64,000 bases of DNA from Rhodanobacteraceae bacterium (GTDB lineage Bacteria; Pseudomonadota; Gammaproteobacteria; Xanthomonadales; Rhodanobacteraceae): positions 310,001-374,000 of the forward strand of contig JAACZU010000001.1 in the NCBI GenBank assembly GCA_009996615.1. Direction: 5' to 3'. Below the pieces are notes generated by a model. It ran no database searches, was not told the origin of the DNA, and worked only from the letters and a program-made list of their open reading frames with translations. Shown here in pieces: positions 53,184 through 63,429 of the stretch (within the stretch, counting starts at the first letter, position 1; the number at the start of each line of letters is the position of its first letter). A program made the position numbers and the translations under genes.

Positions 53184-54053
53184 TCACGCCATCACGCGAG
53201 GCGGCGGGTAGGTTCGCCCGGGCCGCAGCGGCCGGAAGCAGGCCGCCTCGCGCACGAACGCCTCGTCGCTATTGTCCCGATGCCAACCCGGGATGCCCGA
53301 CAGGGGCAGCGGCCGCAGCTCCTGCGGATCGGCGAGCCACGCACCGCGGCCGATCAACCCGGCCGCCGTGCGATCGAGCGCGGCGGCGGCGACCGCGTCG
53401 CCGCGCGCCAGCGCGGCCACCATGCCGGTATCGGCGCGCACGACCAGTGTCTTGGCGACGAGGAACTGGCCTGGCCGCAACGCATGTTCGAGCAAGGCAT
53501 GGCCGAATACGCGCACGATGATGCGCGTGCCCCAGGCGACGGCTTCGCGCCGGAACAGCGTCGGCCAGTCGTGCGCGTCCCACGCCGCGAGCAGCGCCGG
53601 GTCGGCGCAGACGGCGAGCGCGCCGGCCTCATCGAAATGGGTCAGCGCGCATTGCGCGCGCGTGCGTCGCGTGGGACCGGCCTCGCGCACGCCGGCCAGC
53701 TGGCGCGCGTTCAGCGCCCACTTGATCGCCGGATGGCGCAACCAGACCAGCGCATTGAACAGGTCGTGCCAGTTGGCCTCGCGCGTGGCGAGGCGGCCGC
53801 GCTCGGCGATGCGCTGCTCGTAATGCAGGCCGTCGGCGAGCAGCTCCGGCGTCTGGGCGACGAACGCCGGCCGCGCGTTGCCGTCGCCCTCCTCCGCCCG
53901 CCGCCGCCAGTCTTCCAGCGCGGCGCAGTCCGGCCACGCCGGGCCGTGCAGCAACGCGGCGTACTCGCGCCAGTCCGCCAACGGCGGGCGCGCGAACACC
54001 TCGGCGCCGACGCTCGCGCGCGGCGGGGCCTGGAAACGCTGTCGGGAGGTCAT
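53184..54053 (-). CDS. DUF3025 domain-containing protein
   Basis: MTSRQRFQAPPRASVGAEVFARPPLADW...NWHDLFNALVWLRHPAIKWALNARQ; start placed at 54053 because a terminator hairpin covers the longer N-terminus. Confidence 0.8.
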   Translation of the reverse strand: MTSRQRFQAPPRASVGAEVFARPPLADWREYAALLHGPAWPDCAALEDWRRRAEEGDGNARPAFVAQTPELLADGLHYEQRIAERGRLATREANWHDLFNALVWLRHPAIKWALNARQLAGVREAGPTRRTRAQCALTHFDEAGALAVCADPALLAAWDAHDWPTLFRREAVAWGTRIIVRVFGHALLEHALRPGQFLVAKTLVVRADTGMVAALARGDAVAAAALDRTAAGLIGRGAWLADPQELRPLPLSGIPGWHRDNSDEAFVREAACFRPLRPGRTYPPPRVMA

Positions 54054-54057
54054 GACG

Positions 54058-54087
54058 AAAAAGGGCGCAGCCATGACGGCTGCGCCC
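54058..54087 (-). terminator. Rho-independent terminator of the CSLREA exoprotein gene
   Basis: Minus strand: GGGCGCAGCC-gtcat-GGCTGCGCCC-TTTTT. Confidence 0.9.
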
Positions 54088-54118
54088 GGATACTAACGGA
54101 AGTCCGCGGGGCGCCGCG

Positions 54119-57100
54119 TCAGCCGTCGAAGCCGCTGCCGAACACGCGGTCCCACACCACCTGCACCGGTGCGGAAGACCCACTGGTGTTGCCGGCGGCG
54201 TCGGTCGCGCTCGCGCTCAGCACGGCCTGGCCGGCCAGCTCGCCGCTGCAGTTCCACTGGCCATTGGCGGCAGCGCGCGCGCTGCAGAACGGCTGCGCGC
54301 CGGCCAGCACGACGACGTCGGCATCGGCCTCGGCCGTGCCGCTGACCGCGAACGCCGGGCCGTCGAACACGCTCGGCAGCAGCAGCGTCGGCGCTGCCGG
54401 CGGCGTGCGGTCGATCAGCACCGGCACGCCGACGCTGCGCGCGGTCTCGAGGCCGGCGCGCGTTGCGCTGACGCCGATCGTGTACTGGCCCTCGCCGAGG
54501 CCGGCGAGCTCGAACGAGAACGAACCGCCGCTGCAGGCCGTGGATGCGTTGAGGAACGCATCGGCGTCATACGCCTTGACCAGGTCGCCGACGCGGCAGG
54601 TGCCGGTGATGCGGATCGAACTGGCGTTGGTGATGCCGTCGCTGTTCGAGCGGCCGCTGTCGGTGGCCGGATCGAGCGACGGCTTGGCCAGCGGGCTGAG
54701 GTCGATCTGCGCCGGCGCCGACGGCACACTGGTGTTGCCGGCGACGTCGGTCGCGGTGGCGGTCAGCATGTCCTGGCCGTTCAAATCGCCCGTGCAGCTC
54801 CACTGGCCGTTGCTGGCGGCGCGTGCGCCGCAGAACGCCTGTGTGCCGGCCAACACGGTCACGTCCGCGTCGGCCTCGGCGGTGCCGCTGACGGTGATGC
54901 GCGAGCTGTCCGGCAGCGTCGGCAGCACCAGCGTCGGCGCGGCCGGCGCGGTGCGGTCGATCAGCACGAACGCACCCGGACTGCGCGCGGTTTCCAGACC
55001 ATTGCGCGTCGCGGTCACGCCGATCACGCGCAGGCCTTCCGGCGCGCCGGCGACGTTGATCGCGAACGTGCCGCCGTTGCAGCTGCCCGAGGCGCCCAGG
55101 TAGGTGTCGAGGTCGTAGACCTTGACCAGGTCGCCGGCCTGGCAGGTGCCGGTGATGCGGATCGGATCGGCCTTGGTGACGCCGTCGCTGCTCGAGCGGC
55201 CGGTGTCGGTGGCCGGATCGAGGAACGGCGCGGCCAGCGGGCCGAGGTCGATCTGCAGCGGCGCGGATGCGTCGCTGGTGTTGCCGGCGACGTCGGTCGC
55301 GGTCGCGGTCAGCGTGGCCTGGCCGGCGAGGTCGCCGCCGCAGCTCCACTGCCCGTTGCTGCCGGCGCGTGCGCCGCAGAACGCCTGCGTGCCGGCGACG
55401 ACGGTGACGTCGGCATTCGCTTCGGTGGCGCCGCTGACGTTGATGCGCGAGCCGCTGGTGCCGACGAACGCGAGCGTCGGCGCGGCCGGCGGCGTGCGGT
55501 CGACCAGCACGAACGCGCCCGGGCTGCGCGTGGTCTCCAGGCCGGCGCGCGTCGCGCTGACGCCGACGATGCGCAGGCCTTCGGTCGCGCCGGCGACGTC
55601 GATCGAGAACACGCCGCCGGCACAGGTGCCGGACGCGTTCATGTAGGCGTCGATGTCGTAGACCTTGACCAGGTCGCCGTTGCGGCAGGTGCCGATGATG
55701 CGGATCGGATCGGCCTTGGTCACGCCGTCGGTGCTCGAGCGGCCGGTGTCGGTCGAGGCGTCGAGGAACGGCGCCTCCAGCGGGCTCAGCTCGACGCGCT
55801 CGAACACGTACTCGGCGCGGCCGAGGTTGCCGGCGAGGTCGGTCGCGGTCGCGACGAAGCGGTGCACGCCCATGTCGAGCAGGAACAACGTATGCGGATT
55901 GCGGCAGGCCTTCGGCGTCTCGTTGTCGAGGCTGCACAGCGCCGGCACCGGCTCGTCGACGCTGACGCGGAACTGCGTCTCGTTGGCCGTGATGCCCGGC
56001 GCCGGCGCTTCGGGGAACGTAATGACCGGCGCGCGCGTGTCGATCGTGACCGCGATCGCCGCGGTCGGCTCGGCCCACTCGCCGTCGAGCAGCGCCTGCG
56101 CGGCGACCGCGTGCGTGCCGTCGGCCAGCGCCGCGGCAACCGCGGCGAGATAGCGCCCGTCGGCGCAGGCGACGCCATCGGCCTCGCGCACGCCGTCGAC
56201 CAGCAGGTGCACGGTCGCGTTGGCGCGGCAGCTGCCGCCGAAGCGCGGCTGGACCACGTTCGTGATGCCGTCGTTGCTGGAGATGCCGCTGTCATCGGCG
56301 GCCAGCAGCGCCGGCACGCCGGCGGCCGGCTCGACCGCGGGCGCCTCGTACTCGACCGCGCCGATGTCGCAGCGCGGCGTGCCGGTGCCGAGGCCGTCGA
56401 CGACGCGCGGATGGCCGGCGCCGCGCTGGTCGAACGCGCGCGCACCCGTCGTGAAATCGCTGCAGCCGGCTTCGTCGCCGGCGTCGACCAGCGGACTCGT
56501 CGCGAGCGGCAGCAGCGTCGGCGTCGGGCCGCCGTGGTCGCCGAGCTGGCCGTCGAAGCCCGGATCCATGTCGCGCAGATTGCCGACGGCAGTGAAGTTG
56601 CATCCGCCGCGCGAATCCGCAATCAGGCTGGTGTAGACGTTCAGCGTCGGCGTGTTGCGCGAGCAATCCGGCCCGAACGTCGTCGCGGCCGTGTTCGGGT
56701 CGACGTTGTGCGCGAACACTGTGTTGCGAACGGTCGAGGTCTTGCCGCTGGTGAAGCGCAGGCCGCCGCCCGAGCCACTGCCGTTCGCGTCCGCGTCGGC
56801 GCGGTTGTGCGTGATCGTGCTGCTGTACAGCGCGAGCTCGGCATTCGTGCCCTCGACGTTGATGCCGCCGCCATTGTGGTTCGCCTCGTTGCCGTCGATC
56901 GTCGAATTGCTGATGCGCACGAGCTGCGTGCTGTTGATGCCGCCGCCGGTGCCGGACGTCAACGTGCCGTTCGCGCGGTTGCCGATGATCGCCGAGCCGA
57001 CGATGTCGAAGTTGAGGCCGCTTGTCGTGCTGCTGAGGTTGATACCGCCGCCGCTGCCGTTGGCGACGTTATCCCTGATCAGCACCTCACGCAGATAGCC

Positions 57101-58069
57101 GCGCATCGGAGTCTGCAGGCCGCCACCATTGGCAATCGACGTGTTGTCGCGCACCGCAACGCGTTCGAGGCTGAGGAATGCGCTGCCGCTGTTGTTGAAG
57201 ATCCCGGCGCCGGACTGGAAGCTGCTGGTCTGACCGCCGCGGATCGTCAGGTCGGCGAAGTGCGCGGTCATCCGTCCTACTGTCACGCCGGTTCCGGTCG
57301 GATCGACGTGGATCACTCGATCGAGGGCATTGCCGTCGATGATCGTCTCGCCCATGCCGGCGCCGTACAGACCCATCGGCGCCTTCAGATCGAAGTCGCC
57401 GCTGGCGTTGTTGTCCTCAGCGCCGGCCAGCTCGATCTTGTACGTGCCGGCCGGGATCAGCACCGCGCCCGGCGCCGCGTTCGCGGCCGAGATCGCCTCG
57501 CGCAGCGAGCAGTCGCCGGCGGCACAGACGGAACCGGCCCGGTCGCCGGTGCGCGTCACGCGATACAGCGGCGCGCGATCAATCGCGAGCTTCAGCGTCA
57601 TGCTGCCGGTGCCCGCCGTCGCGCGCGTGACCAAGATCGAATACTCGGTGTTCGGCGCCAGGCGCAGGCCGGCGATGCGCGCGGTGTTCGCGCTGGCATC
57701 CTGGTTGCCGTTGTCGTTGCAACCGCCGCCGACCAGCTCGAAATGGTTCGGCGTGCCAGTCCACACGCTGAGCACGCTGTCGTAGTTCGAGCCGAGTGTG
57801 TCGAGGTTCAGGTACTCGGTGTCGGCGCCGGTGGTGTAGCTGTACCACACCCCGTTGCCCGGATTGAGCGTGTTCGGGAAACAGGGCGCGATCGGTTCGT
57901 CGCTGTTGAACAGGGCGCTGCCGATGTCGGTCTGCACGACGCTGTACGGGAACGCGGTGATGACGGTGCGATCGGTCCAGCGATCATTGGGCACGGCGGC
58001 CCAGGCTTGCGCGCACATGAGTGCGCCAACGAGGGCTCCCAGCCCCCGCTTCGTGCTGACTGCGAACAT
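54119..58069 (-). CDS. Large secreted CSLREA-domain protein with parallel-beta-helix-like region and tandem Ig-like repeats
   Basis: Signal peptide MFAVSTKRGLGALVGALMCAQAWA; CSLREAISAANAAPGAVLIPAGTYKIEL; polymorphic right-handed repeat region; three ~181-aa repeats starting LSPLEAPFLDASTDTGRSS / LGPLAAPFLDPATDTGRSS / LSPLAKPSLDPATDSGRSN. Confidence 0.88.
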   Translation of the reverse strand: MFAVSTKRGLGALVGALMCAQAWAAVPNDRWTDRTVITAFPYSVVQTDIGSALFNSDEPIAPCFPNTLNPGNGVWYSYTTGADTEYLNLDTLGSNYDSVLSVWTGTPNHFELVGGGCNDNGNQDASANTARIAGLRLAPNTEYSILVTRATAGTGSMTLKLAIDRAPLYRVTRTGDRAGSVCAAGDCSLREAISAANAAPGAVLIPAGTYKIELAGAEDNNASGDFDLKAPMGLYGAGMGETIIDGNALDRVIHVDPTGTGVTVGRMTAHFADLTIRGGQTSSFQSGAGIFNNSGSAFLSLERVAVRDNTSIANGGGLQTPMRGYLREVLIRDNVANGSGGGINLSSTTSGLNFDIVGSAIIGNRANGTLTSGTGGGINSTQLVRISNSTIDGNEANHNGGGINVEGTNAELALYSSTITHNRADADANGSGSGGGLRFTSGKTSTVRNTVFAHNVDPNTAATTFGPDCSRNTPTLNVYTSLIADSRGGCNFTAVGNLRDMDPGFDGQLGDHGGPTPTLLPLATSPLVDAGDEAGCSDFTTGARAFDQRGAGHPRVVDGLGTGTPRCDIGAVEYEAPAVEPAAGVPALLAADDSGISSNDGITNVVQPRFGGSCRANATVHLLVDGVREADGVACADGRYLAAVAAALADGTHAVAAQALLDGEWAEPTAAIAVTIDTRAPVITFPEAPAPGITANETQFRVSVDEPVPALCSLDNETPKACRNPHTLFLLDMGVHRFVATATDLAGNLGRAEYVFERVELSPLEAPFLDASTDTGRSSTDGVTKADPIRIIGTCRNGDLVKVYDIDAYMNASGTCAGGVFSIDVAGATEGLRIVGVSATRAGLETTRSPGAFVLVDRTPPAAPTLAFVGTSGSRINVSGATEANADVTVVAGTQAFCGARAGSNGQWSCGGDLAGQATLTATATDVAGNTSDASAPLQIDLGPLAAPFLDPATDTGRSSSDGVTKADPIRITGTCQAGDLVKVYDLDTYLGASGSCNGGTFAINVAGAPEGLRVIGVTATRNGLETARSPGAFVLIDRTAPAAPTLVLPTLPDSSRITVSGTAEADADVTVLAGTQAFCGARAASNGQWSCTGDLNGQDMLTATATDVAGNTSVPSAPAQIDLSPLAKPSLDPATDSGRSNSDGITNASSIRITGTCRVGDLVKAYDADAFLNASTACSGGSFSFELAGLGEGQYTIGVSATRAGLETARSVGVPVLIDRTPPAAPTLLLPSVFDGPAFAVSGTAEADADVVVLAGAQPFCSARAAANGQWNCSGELAGQAVLSASATDAAGNTSGSSAPVQVVWDRVFGSGFDG
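54656..55797 (-). repeat. Tandem ~543-546 bp coding repeats within the CSLREA exoprotein gene
   Basis: Equivalent 'ggccg(g/c)tgtcggt' landmarks at about 54656, 55202 and 55745 give 546 and 543 bp periods. Confidence 0.85.
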
Positions 58070-58188
58070 CAGGAAATTTCCCCTTGCGGAATTGCACGCC
58101 GCGGAACGCCCGCGGCGCGGGCGCGACTCTAAGGGGAGTTCGAAGATCCGACGAGTGTCTCTAGTCACATGCGCGCTATACGCGCGCC

Positions 58189-59508
58189 TTACACGGCGAG
58201 CCGCGCGATCAGGTCGTGCTCGTCGGCATGGATGATCTCGACCTCGGCGAACTGGCCGGGCTTGAGCGCGTGGCCGTCGTCGATACGCACGATGCCGTCG
58301 ATCTCCGGTGCGTCGGCCTTCGAGCGCGCGACCGCACCGTCTTCGTCGACCTCGTCGACCAGCACGGTCTGTCGCGTGCCGATCTTGCGTTCCAGGCGCG
58401 CGGCGGAGATCTCCGCCTGCACTTCCATGAAGCGCTCGAGGCGTTCCTCCTTCAGCCATTCGGGCACCGGATCGGGCAGCTCGTTCGCCTTCGCGCCGTC
58501 GACCGGCGAATAGGCGAACGCACCGACGCGGTCGAGCTCGGCCTCGCGCAGGAAGTCGAGCAGTTCCTCGAACTCGGCCTCGGTCTCGCCCGGAAAGCCG
58601 ACGATGAACGTGCTGCGCAGGGTCAGGTCCGGGCACGCCTTGCGCCAGGCCTGCACGCGCGCGAGCACCTTGTCGACCGCGCCGGGCCGCTTCATCAGCT
58701 TCAGGATGCGCGGGCTGGCGTGCTGGAACGGGATGTCCAGGTACGGCAGGATCTTGCCGTCCGCCATCAGCGGGATCACGTCGTCGACGTGCGGGTACGG
58801 ATAGACGTAGTGCAGGCGCGTCCACACGCCGAGTTCGGCCAGGCCTTCGCACAGCCCGTTCATGCGCGTCTGGTACGCCTTGCCGCGCCATTCGCGTTCG
58901 GCGTACTTGAGGTCGACGCCGTAGGCACTGGTGTCCTGCGACACGACCAGCAGTTCCTTGACGCCGCCCTTGACCAGCTTCTCGGCCTCGACCAGCACCT
59001 CGTCGACCGGGCGCGACACGAGGTCGCCGCGCATCGACGGGATGATGCAGAACGTGCAGCGGTGGTTGCAGCCTTCGGAGATCTTCAGGTACGCGTAGTG
59101 CTTGGGCGTCAGCTTGATGCCCTGCGGCGGCACCAGGTCGAGGAACGGATCGTGCTTGGGCGGCAGCGCGCTGTGCACCGCGCTCATCACGCTGGCGTAG
59201 TCCTGCGGGCCGGAAATCGACAGCACGTCCGGGTGCGCCTCGCGGATCAGCTCGGCGCGCTTGCCCAGGCACCCGGTCACGATGACCTTGCCGTTCTCCT
59301 CCAGCGCCTCGCCGATCGCATCGAGCGATTCGGTCACGGCGGCGTCGATGAAGCCGCAGGTGTTGACGACGACGACGTCGGCCGAGTCGTAGCTCGGCAC
59401 GATGTCGTAGCCCTCCACGCGCAGCTGCGTGAGGATGCGTTCGGAGTCGACCAGCGCTTTCGGGCAGCCGAGGCTGACGAAACCGACCTTGGGGTTGCGG
59501 CGGGACAT
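58189..59508 (-). CDS. rimO: Ribosomal protein S12 methylthiotransferase RimO
   Basis: [30 protein letters not shown]...[24 protein letters not shown] radical SAM CxxxCxxC. Confidence 0.97.
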   Translation of the reverse strand: MSRRNPKVGFVSLGCPKALVDSERILTQLRVEGYDIVPSYDSADVVVVNTCGFIDAAVTESLDAIGEALEENGKVIVTGCLGKRAELIREAHPDVLSISGPQDYASVMSAVHSALPPKHDPFLDLVPPQGIKLTPKHYAYLKISEGCNHRCTFCIIPSMRGDLVSRPVDEVLVEAEKLVKGGVKELLVVSQDTSAYGVDLKYAEREWRGKAYQTRMNGLCEGLAELGVWTRLHYVYPYPHVDDVIPLMADGKILPYLDIPFQHASPRILKLMKRPGAVDKVLARVQAWRKACPDLTLRSTFIVGFPGETEAEFEELLDFLREAELDRVGAFAYSPVDGAKANELPDPVPEWLKEERLERFMEVQAEISAARLERKIGTRQTVLVDEVDEDGAVARSKADAPEIDGIVRIDDGHALKPGQFAEVEIIHADEHDLIARLAV

Positions 59509-59683
59509 GGAGTTTCCGGAGATAGCGAACCGCGCATTGTACTGTGTAGGCTCGCCGGGCGCAGGCGCTGCGCGCGCAGGGTGGGACGCAGCGCAGGCTT
59601 GTCAGCCCTCTGCCCTCGTCCCTCGGCCCTACCATTTGCCATGCCCGGCGCTTAGGCTTGCCTTCCCCCTACGGAGCGCCACC

Positions 59684-60355
59684 ATGGGCCAGACGATCCA
59701 GCTCAACACCTCGCGCCTGCAGTGCATCGGGGCCTACCTCGCCAGACCCGCAGGGACACCGAAGGGCGGGCTCGTCGTCGTGCAGGAAATCTTCGGCGTC
59801 AACGCGCACATGCGCGGCGTGGTCGACCGCTTCGCCGAGCACGGCTACACCGCGATCGCACCGGCGTTCTTCGACCACGTCGAAAGCGGGGTCGAGCTCG
59901 ACTACGACAGCGAAGGCATGGCACGAGGGCGCCGGTTGGCCGGCGAAATCCCGTTCGACCTCGCGATCGAGGACGTCGCCAGCGCCGCCGAGGCGATCGC
60001 CTCGGCCGGCAGGATCGGCTGCGTCGGCTATTGCTGGGGCGGCACGGTCGCATTCCTCGCCGCGACGCGGCTCGGCCTGCCGGCGGTCAGCTACTACGGC
60101 GCGCGCAACGTGAACTTCCTCGACGAAACGCCCAAGGCAGCGGTGATGTTCCATTTCGGCCTGCGGGACAAGTCGATCCCGCCCGAGGCGATCGCGCGCC
60201 ATCGCGCCGCGCTGCCCGACGCGGAGATCTTCACCTACCCGGCCGGCCATGCGTTCAACCGCGAGGTCGATTCGAAGGCCTACGACGCGGCCAGCGCGCA
60301 GCTCGCGCTCGAGCGCACGCTGGCGTTCTTCGACCGCGAGCTCGCAGGCGCATGA
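59684..60355 (+). CDS. Dienelactone hydrolase family protein
   Basis: VVVQEIFGVNAHMRGVVDRFAEHGYTAIAPAFFD...GCVGYCWGGTVAFLAA...YPAGHAFNRE catalytic triad context. Confidence 0.93.
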   Translation: MGQTIQLNTSRLQCIGAYLARPAGTPKGGLVVVQEIFGVNAHMRGVVDRFAEHGYTAIAPAFFDHVESGVELDYDSEGMARGRRLAGEIPFDLAIEDVASAAEAIASAGRIGCVGYCWGGTVAFLAATRLGLPAVSYYGARNVNFLDETPKAAVMFHFGLRDKSIPPEAIARHRAALPDAEIFTYPAGHAFNREVDSKAYDAASAQLALERTLAFFDRELAGA

Positions 60356-60774
60356 GCACAGCCTTTCCGCTCGACCCGCGCCTCGCCGCCGATACCCATG
60401 CCATCGGCGAGCTGCCGCTGTCGCGCCTGCTGCTGATGGACGATGCGCGCTTTCCGTGGCTGATCCTGGTGCCGCGCATCGCCGGCGCGCGCGAGCTGTT
60501 CGACCTCGATCCAAGCGACCGCGCCACCCTGCTCGACGAGCTGTCCGCGGTCGGCCGCGCGCTGGAAACGCTGCTGCGGCCGGACAAGCTCAACATCGCC
60601 GCGCTCGGCAACGTCGTGCCGCAGTTGCACGTGCACCTGATCGCGCGCTACGCGCACGACGACGCGTGGCCACAGCCGGTCTGGGGCCACGGCGTGCGCA
60701 GCCCTTACGAGGCGACCGCGCGCGAGCGGCGGCTGGCCGAACTGCGCGACGCGCTGGCAACCGCCTTCGCCTGA
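60352..60774 (+). CDS. HIT family protein
   Basis: LLLMDDARFPWLILVPR...NIAALGNVVPQLHVHLIARYAHDDAWPQPVWG (QLHVHLIAR HIT motif); ATGA overlap with upstream gene. Confidence 0.92.
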   Translation: MSTAFPLDPRLAADTHAIGELPLSRLLLMDDARFPWLILVPRIAGARELFDLDPSDRATLLDELSAVGRALETLLRPDKLNIAALGNVVPQLHVHLIARYAHDDAWPQPVWGHGVRSPYEATARERRLAELRDALATAFA

Positions 60775-61493
60775 TGGCGACGCCGGCCGACGCGCGCGGA
60801 TTCGCGGTCGAGCCGCTCGGCGAAACGGTGCTGCTGCTGCGCTTCGGCGAGCGCATCGAGACTGCGCTGAACGCGCGCGTGCACGCGGCTGCGGCGATCC
60901 TGCACTCGGCCGCGCTGCCGGGCGTGACCGACCTCGTGCCGGCCTACGCCACGCTTGCGCTGCACTATCGCCCCGAGGTCTGGGCCAGCGGCGACGACGC
61001 GCCATGGCGGCAGCTCGCCGATGCGGTCGCGGCGGTATTCGCCGCGCCGCCCGCGCACGCCTCGACCGAGCCGGCGACGCGCATCGTGCCGGTCTGCTAC
61101 GGCGGCGAGTTCGGGCCGGACCTGGAGGCGCTGGCACGCCACGCCGGCCTCACGCCCGGCGAGGCAATCGCGTGCCACGTCGCGGCCGACTACCGCGTCG
61201 CGATGCTCGGCTTCGCGCCGGGCTTTCCGTACCTGCTCGGCCTCGATCCGCGCCTGCACATGCCGCGCCGCGCGGACCCGCGCACGCGCGTACCGGCCGG
61301 CTCGGTCGCGATCGGCGGCGCGCAGACCGGCATCTATCCGCGCGAGCTGCCGGGCGGCTGGCAGCTGATCGGACGCACGCCGCTGGCGCTGTTCGCTCCG
61401 GCCGCCGAACCGCCCTGCCTGCTCGCGCCGGGCGACCGCGTGCGCTTCCGCGCGATCGACGCGGCCGAGTTCGCCGCGCTGAGTCGCGCATGA
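60774..61493 (+). CDS. pxpB: 5-oxoprolinase subunit PxpB (KipI-like)
   Basis: VPVCYGGEFGPDLEALARHAGLTPGEAIACHVAADYRVAMLGFAPGFPYLLGLDPRLHMPRR. Confidence 0.95.
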   Translation: MATPADARGFAVEPLGETVLLLRFGERIETALNARVHAAAAILHSAALPGVTDLVPAYATLALHYRPEVWASGDDAPWRQLADAVAAVFAAPPAHASTEPATRIVPVCYGGEFGPDLEALARHAGLTPGEAIACHVAADYRVAMLGFAPGFPYLLGLDPRLHMPRRADPRTRVPAGSVAIGGAQTGIYPRELPGGWQLIGRTPLALFAPAAEPPCLLAPGDRVRFRAIDAAEFAALSRA

Positions 61494-62470
61494 GCGTGAC
61501 CGTGCTGAAGGCGGGCCTGCTGACGACCGTGCAGGACCGCGGCCGCATCGGCCTCGCCGCACTCGGCGTCGGCCGTGCCGGCCCGATGGACACGGTCGCG
61601 CATCGCCTCGCCAACGCGCTGGTCGGCAACGATCCGGCCGCGGCGGCGCTCGAGTTCACGCTACTCGGCCCGCAGCTGCACTTCGAGACCACGACCGCGA
61701 TCGCGCTGACCGGCGCCGCCTTCGACGCCCGCCTCGACGGTGCCGAAGCGCCACCGTGGCGGCCGCTGGCCGTGCGCGCCGGCAGCGTGCTCGAGATCGG
61801 CGCCGCGCGGCACGGCGCACGCGGCTACCTCGCCATCGCCGGCGGCTTCGCCGTCACGCCGGTGCTCGGCAGCGCGGCGATGGACGTCAACGCCGGCCTC
61901 GGCCCGTTCGACGGGCGGCCGCTGCGCGCCGGCGACGTGCTGGCGACGGCGCACCTGCCCGGCGCACAGCCGGCCGGCGAGGCCGCGCTGCCGCCTGCGA
62001 GCTGGTCGCTCGACCCGCGGCCATGGTTCGACCCGGACCCGGCGCGCCCGCTGCGGCTGATCCGCGGCGCGCAGTTCGACGCGCTCGACGCCGCCTCGCG
62101 CGATGCGCTGTGCGGCGATGAGTTCCGCCTCGCACCGGCGTCGAACCGCGTCGGCTTCCGCCTCGACGGCCCCCGCCTCGCGCTCGCCGCGCCGCTGGAA
62201 CTGGTCAGCGAACCGGTCGCGTTCGGCACCGTGCAGCTGCCGCCGGGCGGCCAGCCGATCGTGCTGATGGCCGAGCATCCGACCACCGGCGGCTATCCGC
62301 GCATCGGCCAGGTCGCCGCGATCGACCTGCCGCGCCTGGCGCAGCGGCGCCCCGGCGCGCCGTTGCGCTTCCGCGAGGTCTCTCTGGACGAGGCGCAAAC
62401 ACGCTATCTTGCGCGCGAGCGCGCACTGGCGCGCCTCATCGACACGATCGCGCAGCGGCTGGCGGAATGA
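61490..62470 (+). CDS. pxpC: 5-oxoprolinase subunit PxpC (KipA-like)
   Basis: VLKAGLLTTVQDRGRIGLAALGVGRAGPMDTVAHRLANALVGND...EHPTTGGYPRIGQVAAIDLPRLAQ. Confidence 0.95.
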   Translation: MSVTVLKAGLLTTVQDRGRIGLAALGVGRAGPMDTVAHRLANALVGNDPAAAALEFTLLGPQLHFETTTAIALTGAAFDARLDGAEAPPWRPLAVRAGSVLEIGAARHGARGYLAIAGGFAVTPVLGSAAMDVNAGLGPFDGRPLRAGDVLATAHLPGAQPAGEAALPPASWSLDPRPWFDPDPARPLRLIRGAQFDALDAASRDALCGDEFRLAPASNRVGFRLDGPRLALAAPLELVSEPVAFGTVQLPPGGQPIVLMAEHPTTGGYPRIGQVAAIDLPRLAQRRPGAPLRFREVSLDEAQTRYLARERALARLIDTIAQRLAE

Positions 62471-63264
62471 CCCGGACCATCGACCTCAATTGCGACATGG
62501 GCGAATCCTTCGGCGCCTGGACCATGGGCGACGACGCCGCCGTGCTCGTGCACGTGACCTCGGCCAACATCGCCTGCGGCTTCCACGCCGGCGACCCGGA
62601 CACGATGCGGCGCACGGTCGCGCTGGCCGCCAACGCCGGCGTCGCGATCGGCGCGCACGTGTCGCTGCCGGATCTGCAGGGCTTCGGCCGGCGCGAGATG
62701 CACATCGGCGCCGACGAGGCGCACGCGCTGACGCTGTACCAGATTGGCGCGCTGGCCGGCTTCGCGCGCGCCGCCGGCACGCGCCTGCGCCACGTAAAGC
62801 CGCACGGCGCGCTGTACAACATGGCCGCGCGCGACGCCACGCTCGCCGACGCGATCGCGCGCGCCGTGCGCGATTTCGATCCGGCGCTGGTCCTGGTCGG
62901 CCTGGCCGGCAGCGAGCTGCCGCGCGCCGGCGCGCGCGCCGGGCTCGCGGTCGCGCACGAGGCGTTCGCGGACCGCCGCTACGAGGCCGACGGCTCGCTG
63001 ACGCCGCGCCGCGAGCGCGGCGCAGTGATCGACGACATCGAGGCGGCGGTCGCGCAGGCGCTCGCGATCGCCAGCCACGGCGCGATCACCGCGCGCGACG
63101 GCAGCGCGCTGACGCTGCGCGCCGACACGCTCTGCGTGCACGGCGACCGGCCCGATGCGGCGACCTTCGCGCGTCGCCTTCGCGCGGCGCTCGAGGCGGC
63201 CGGCGTGCGCGTGCAGGCCGTGGCGGCTGCCACGAACACCATCCCCCTCCAACCTCCCCCTTGA
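62467..63264 (+). CDS. pxpA: 5-oxoprolinase subunit PxpA (LamB/YcsF)
   Basis: TRTIDLNCDMGESFGAWTMGDDAAVLVHVTSANIACGFHAGDPDTM...VKPHGALYN. Confidence 0.96.
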   Translation: MTRTIDLNCDMGESFGAWTMGDDAAVLVHVTSANIACGFHAGDPDTMRRTVALAANAGVAIGAHVSLPDLQGFGRREMHIGADEAHALTLYQIGALAGFARAAGTRLRHVKPHGALYNMAARDATLADAIARAVRDFDPALVLVGLAGSELPRAGARAGLAVAHEAFADRRYEADGSLTPRRERGAVIDDIEAAVAQALAIASHGAITARDGSALTLRADTLCVHGDRPDAATFARRLRAALEAAGVRVQAVAAATNTIPLQPPP

Positions 63265-63368
63265 AGGGGGAGGCTAAAGCATGCGCTGGCCGAAGGCTGA
63301 CAATCGTCCCGTTGGCTCGCCGCCAAGCCCTCCCCTTCAAGGGGAGGGTTGGGTGGGGATGGTGTTGC
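63238..63368. repeat. Inverted REP doublet (BIME-like) between pxpA and the DUF969 gene
   Basis: accatccccctccaacctcccccttgaagggggaggct ... agccctccccttcaaggggagggttgggtggggatggtgttgc. Confidence 0.9.
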
Positions 63369-63429
63369 TCGCACGAGCACGACAACCCCGACACTTGTTT
63401 GCCGTTCGTCCCAAGGAGCTTCCGACTCG

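Noticed and set aside
54119-59635. 1838-codon ORF fusing the exoprotein with upstream sequence
   Set aside because: The N-terminal part is out-of-frame shadow of rimO; the signal peptide MFAVSTKRGLGALVGALMCAQAWA at 58069 marks the real start.
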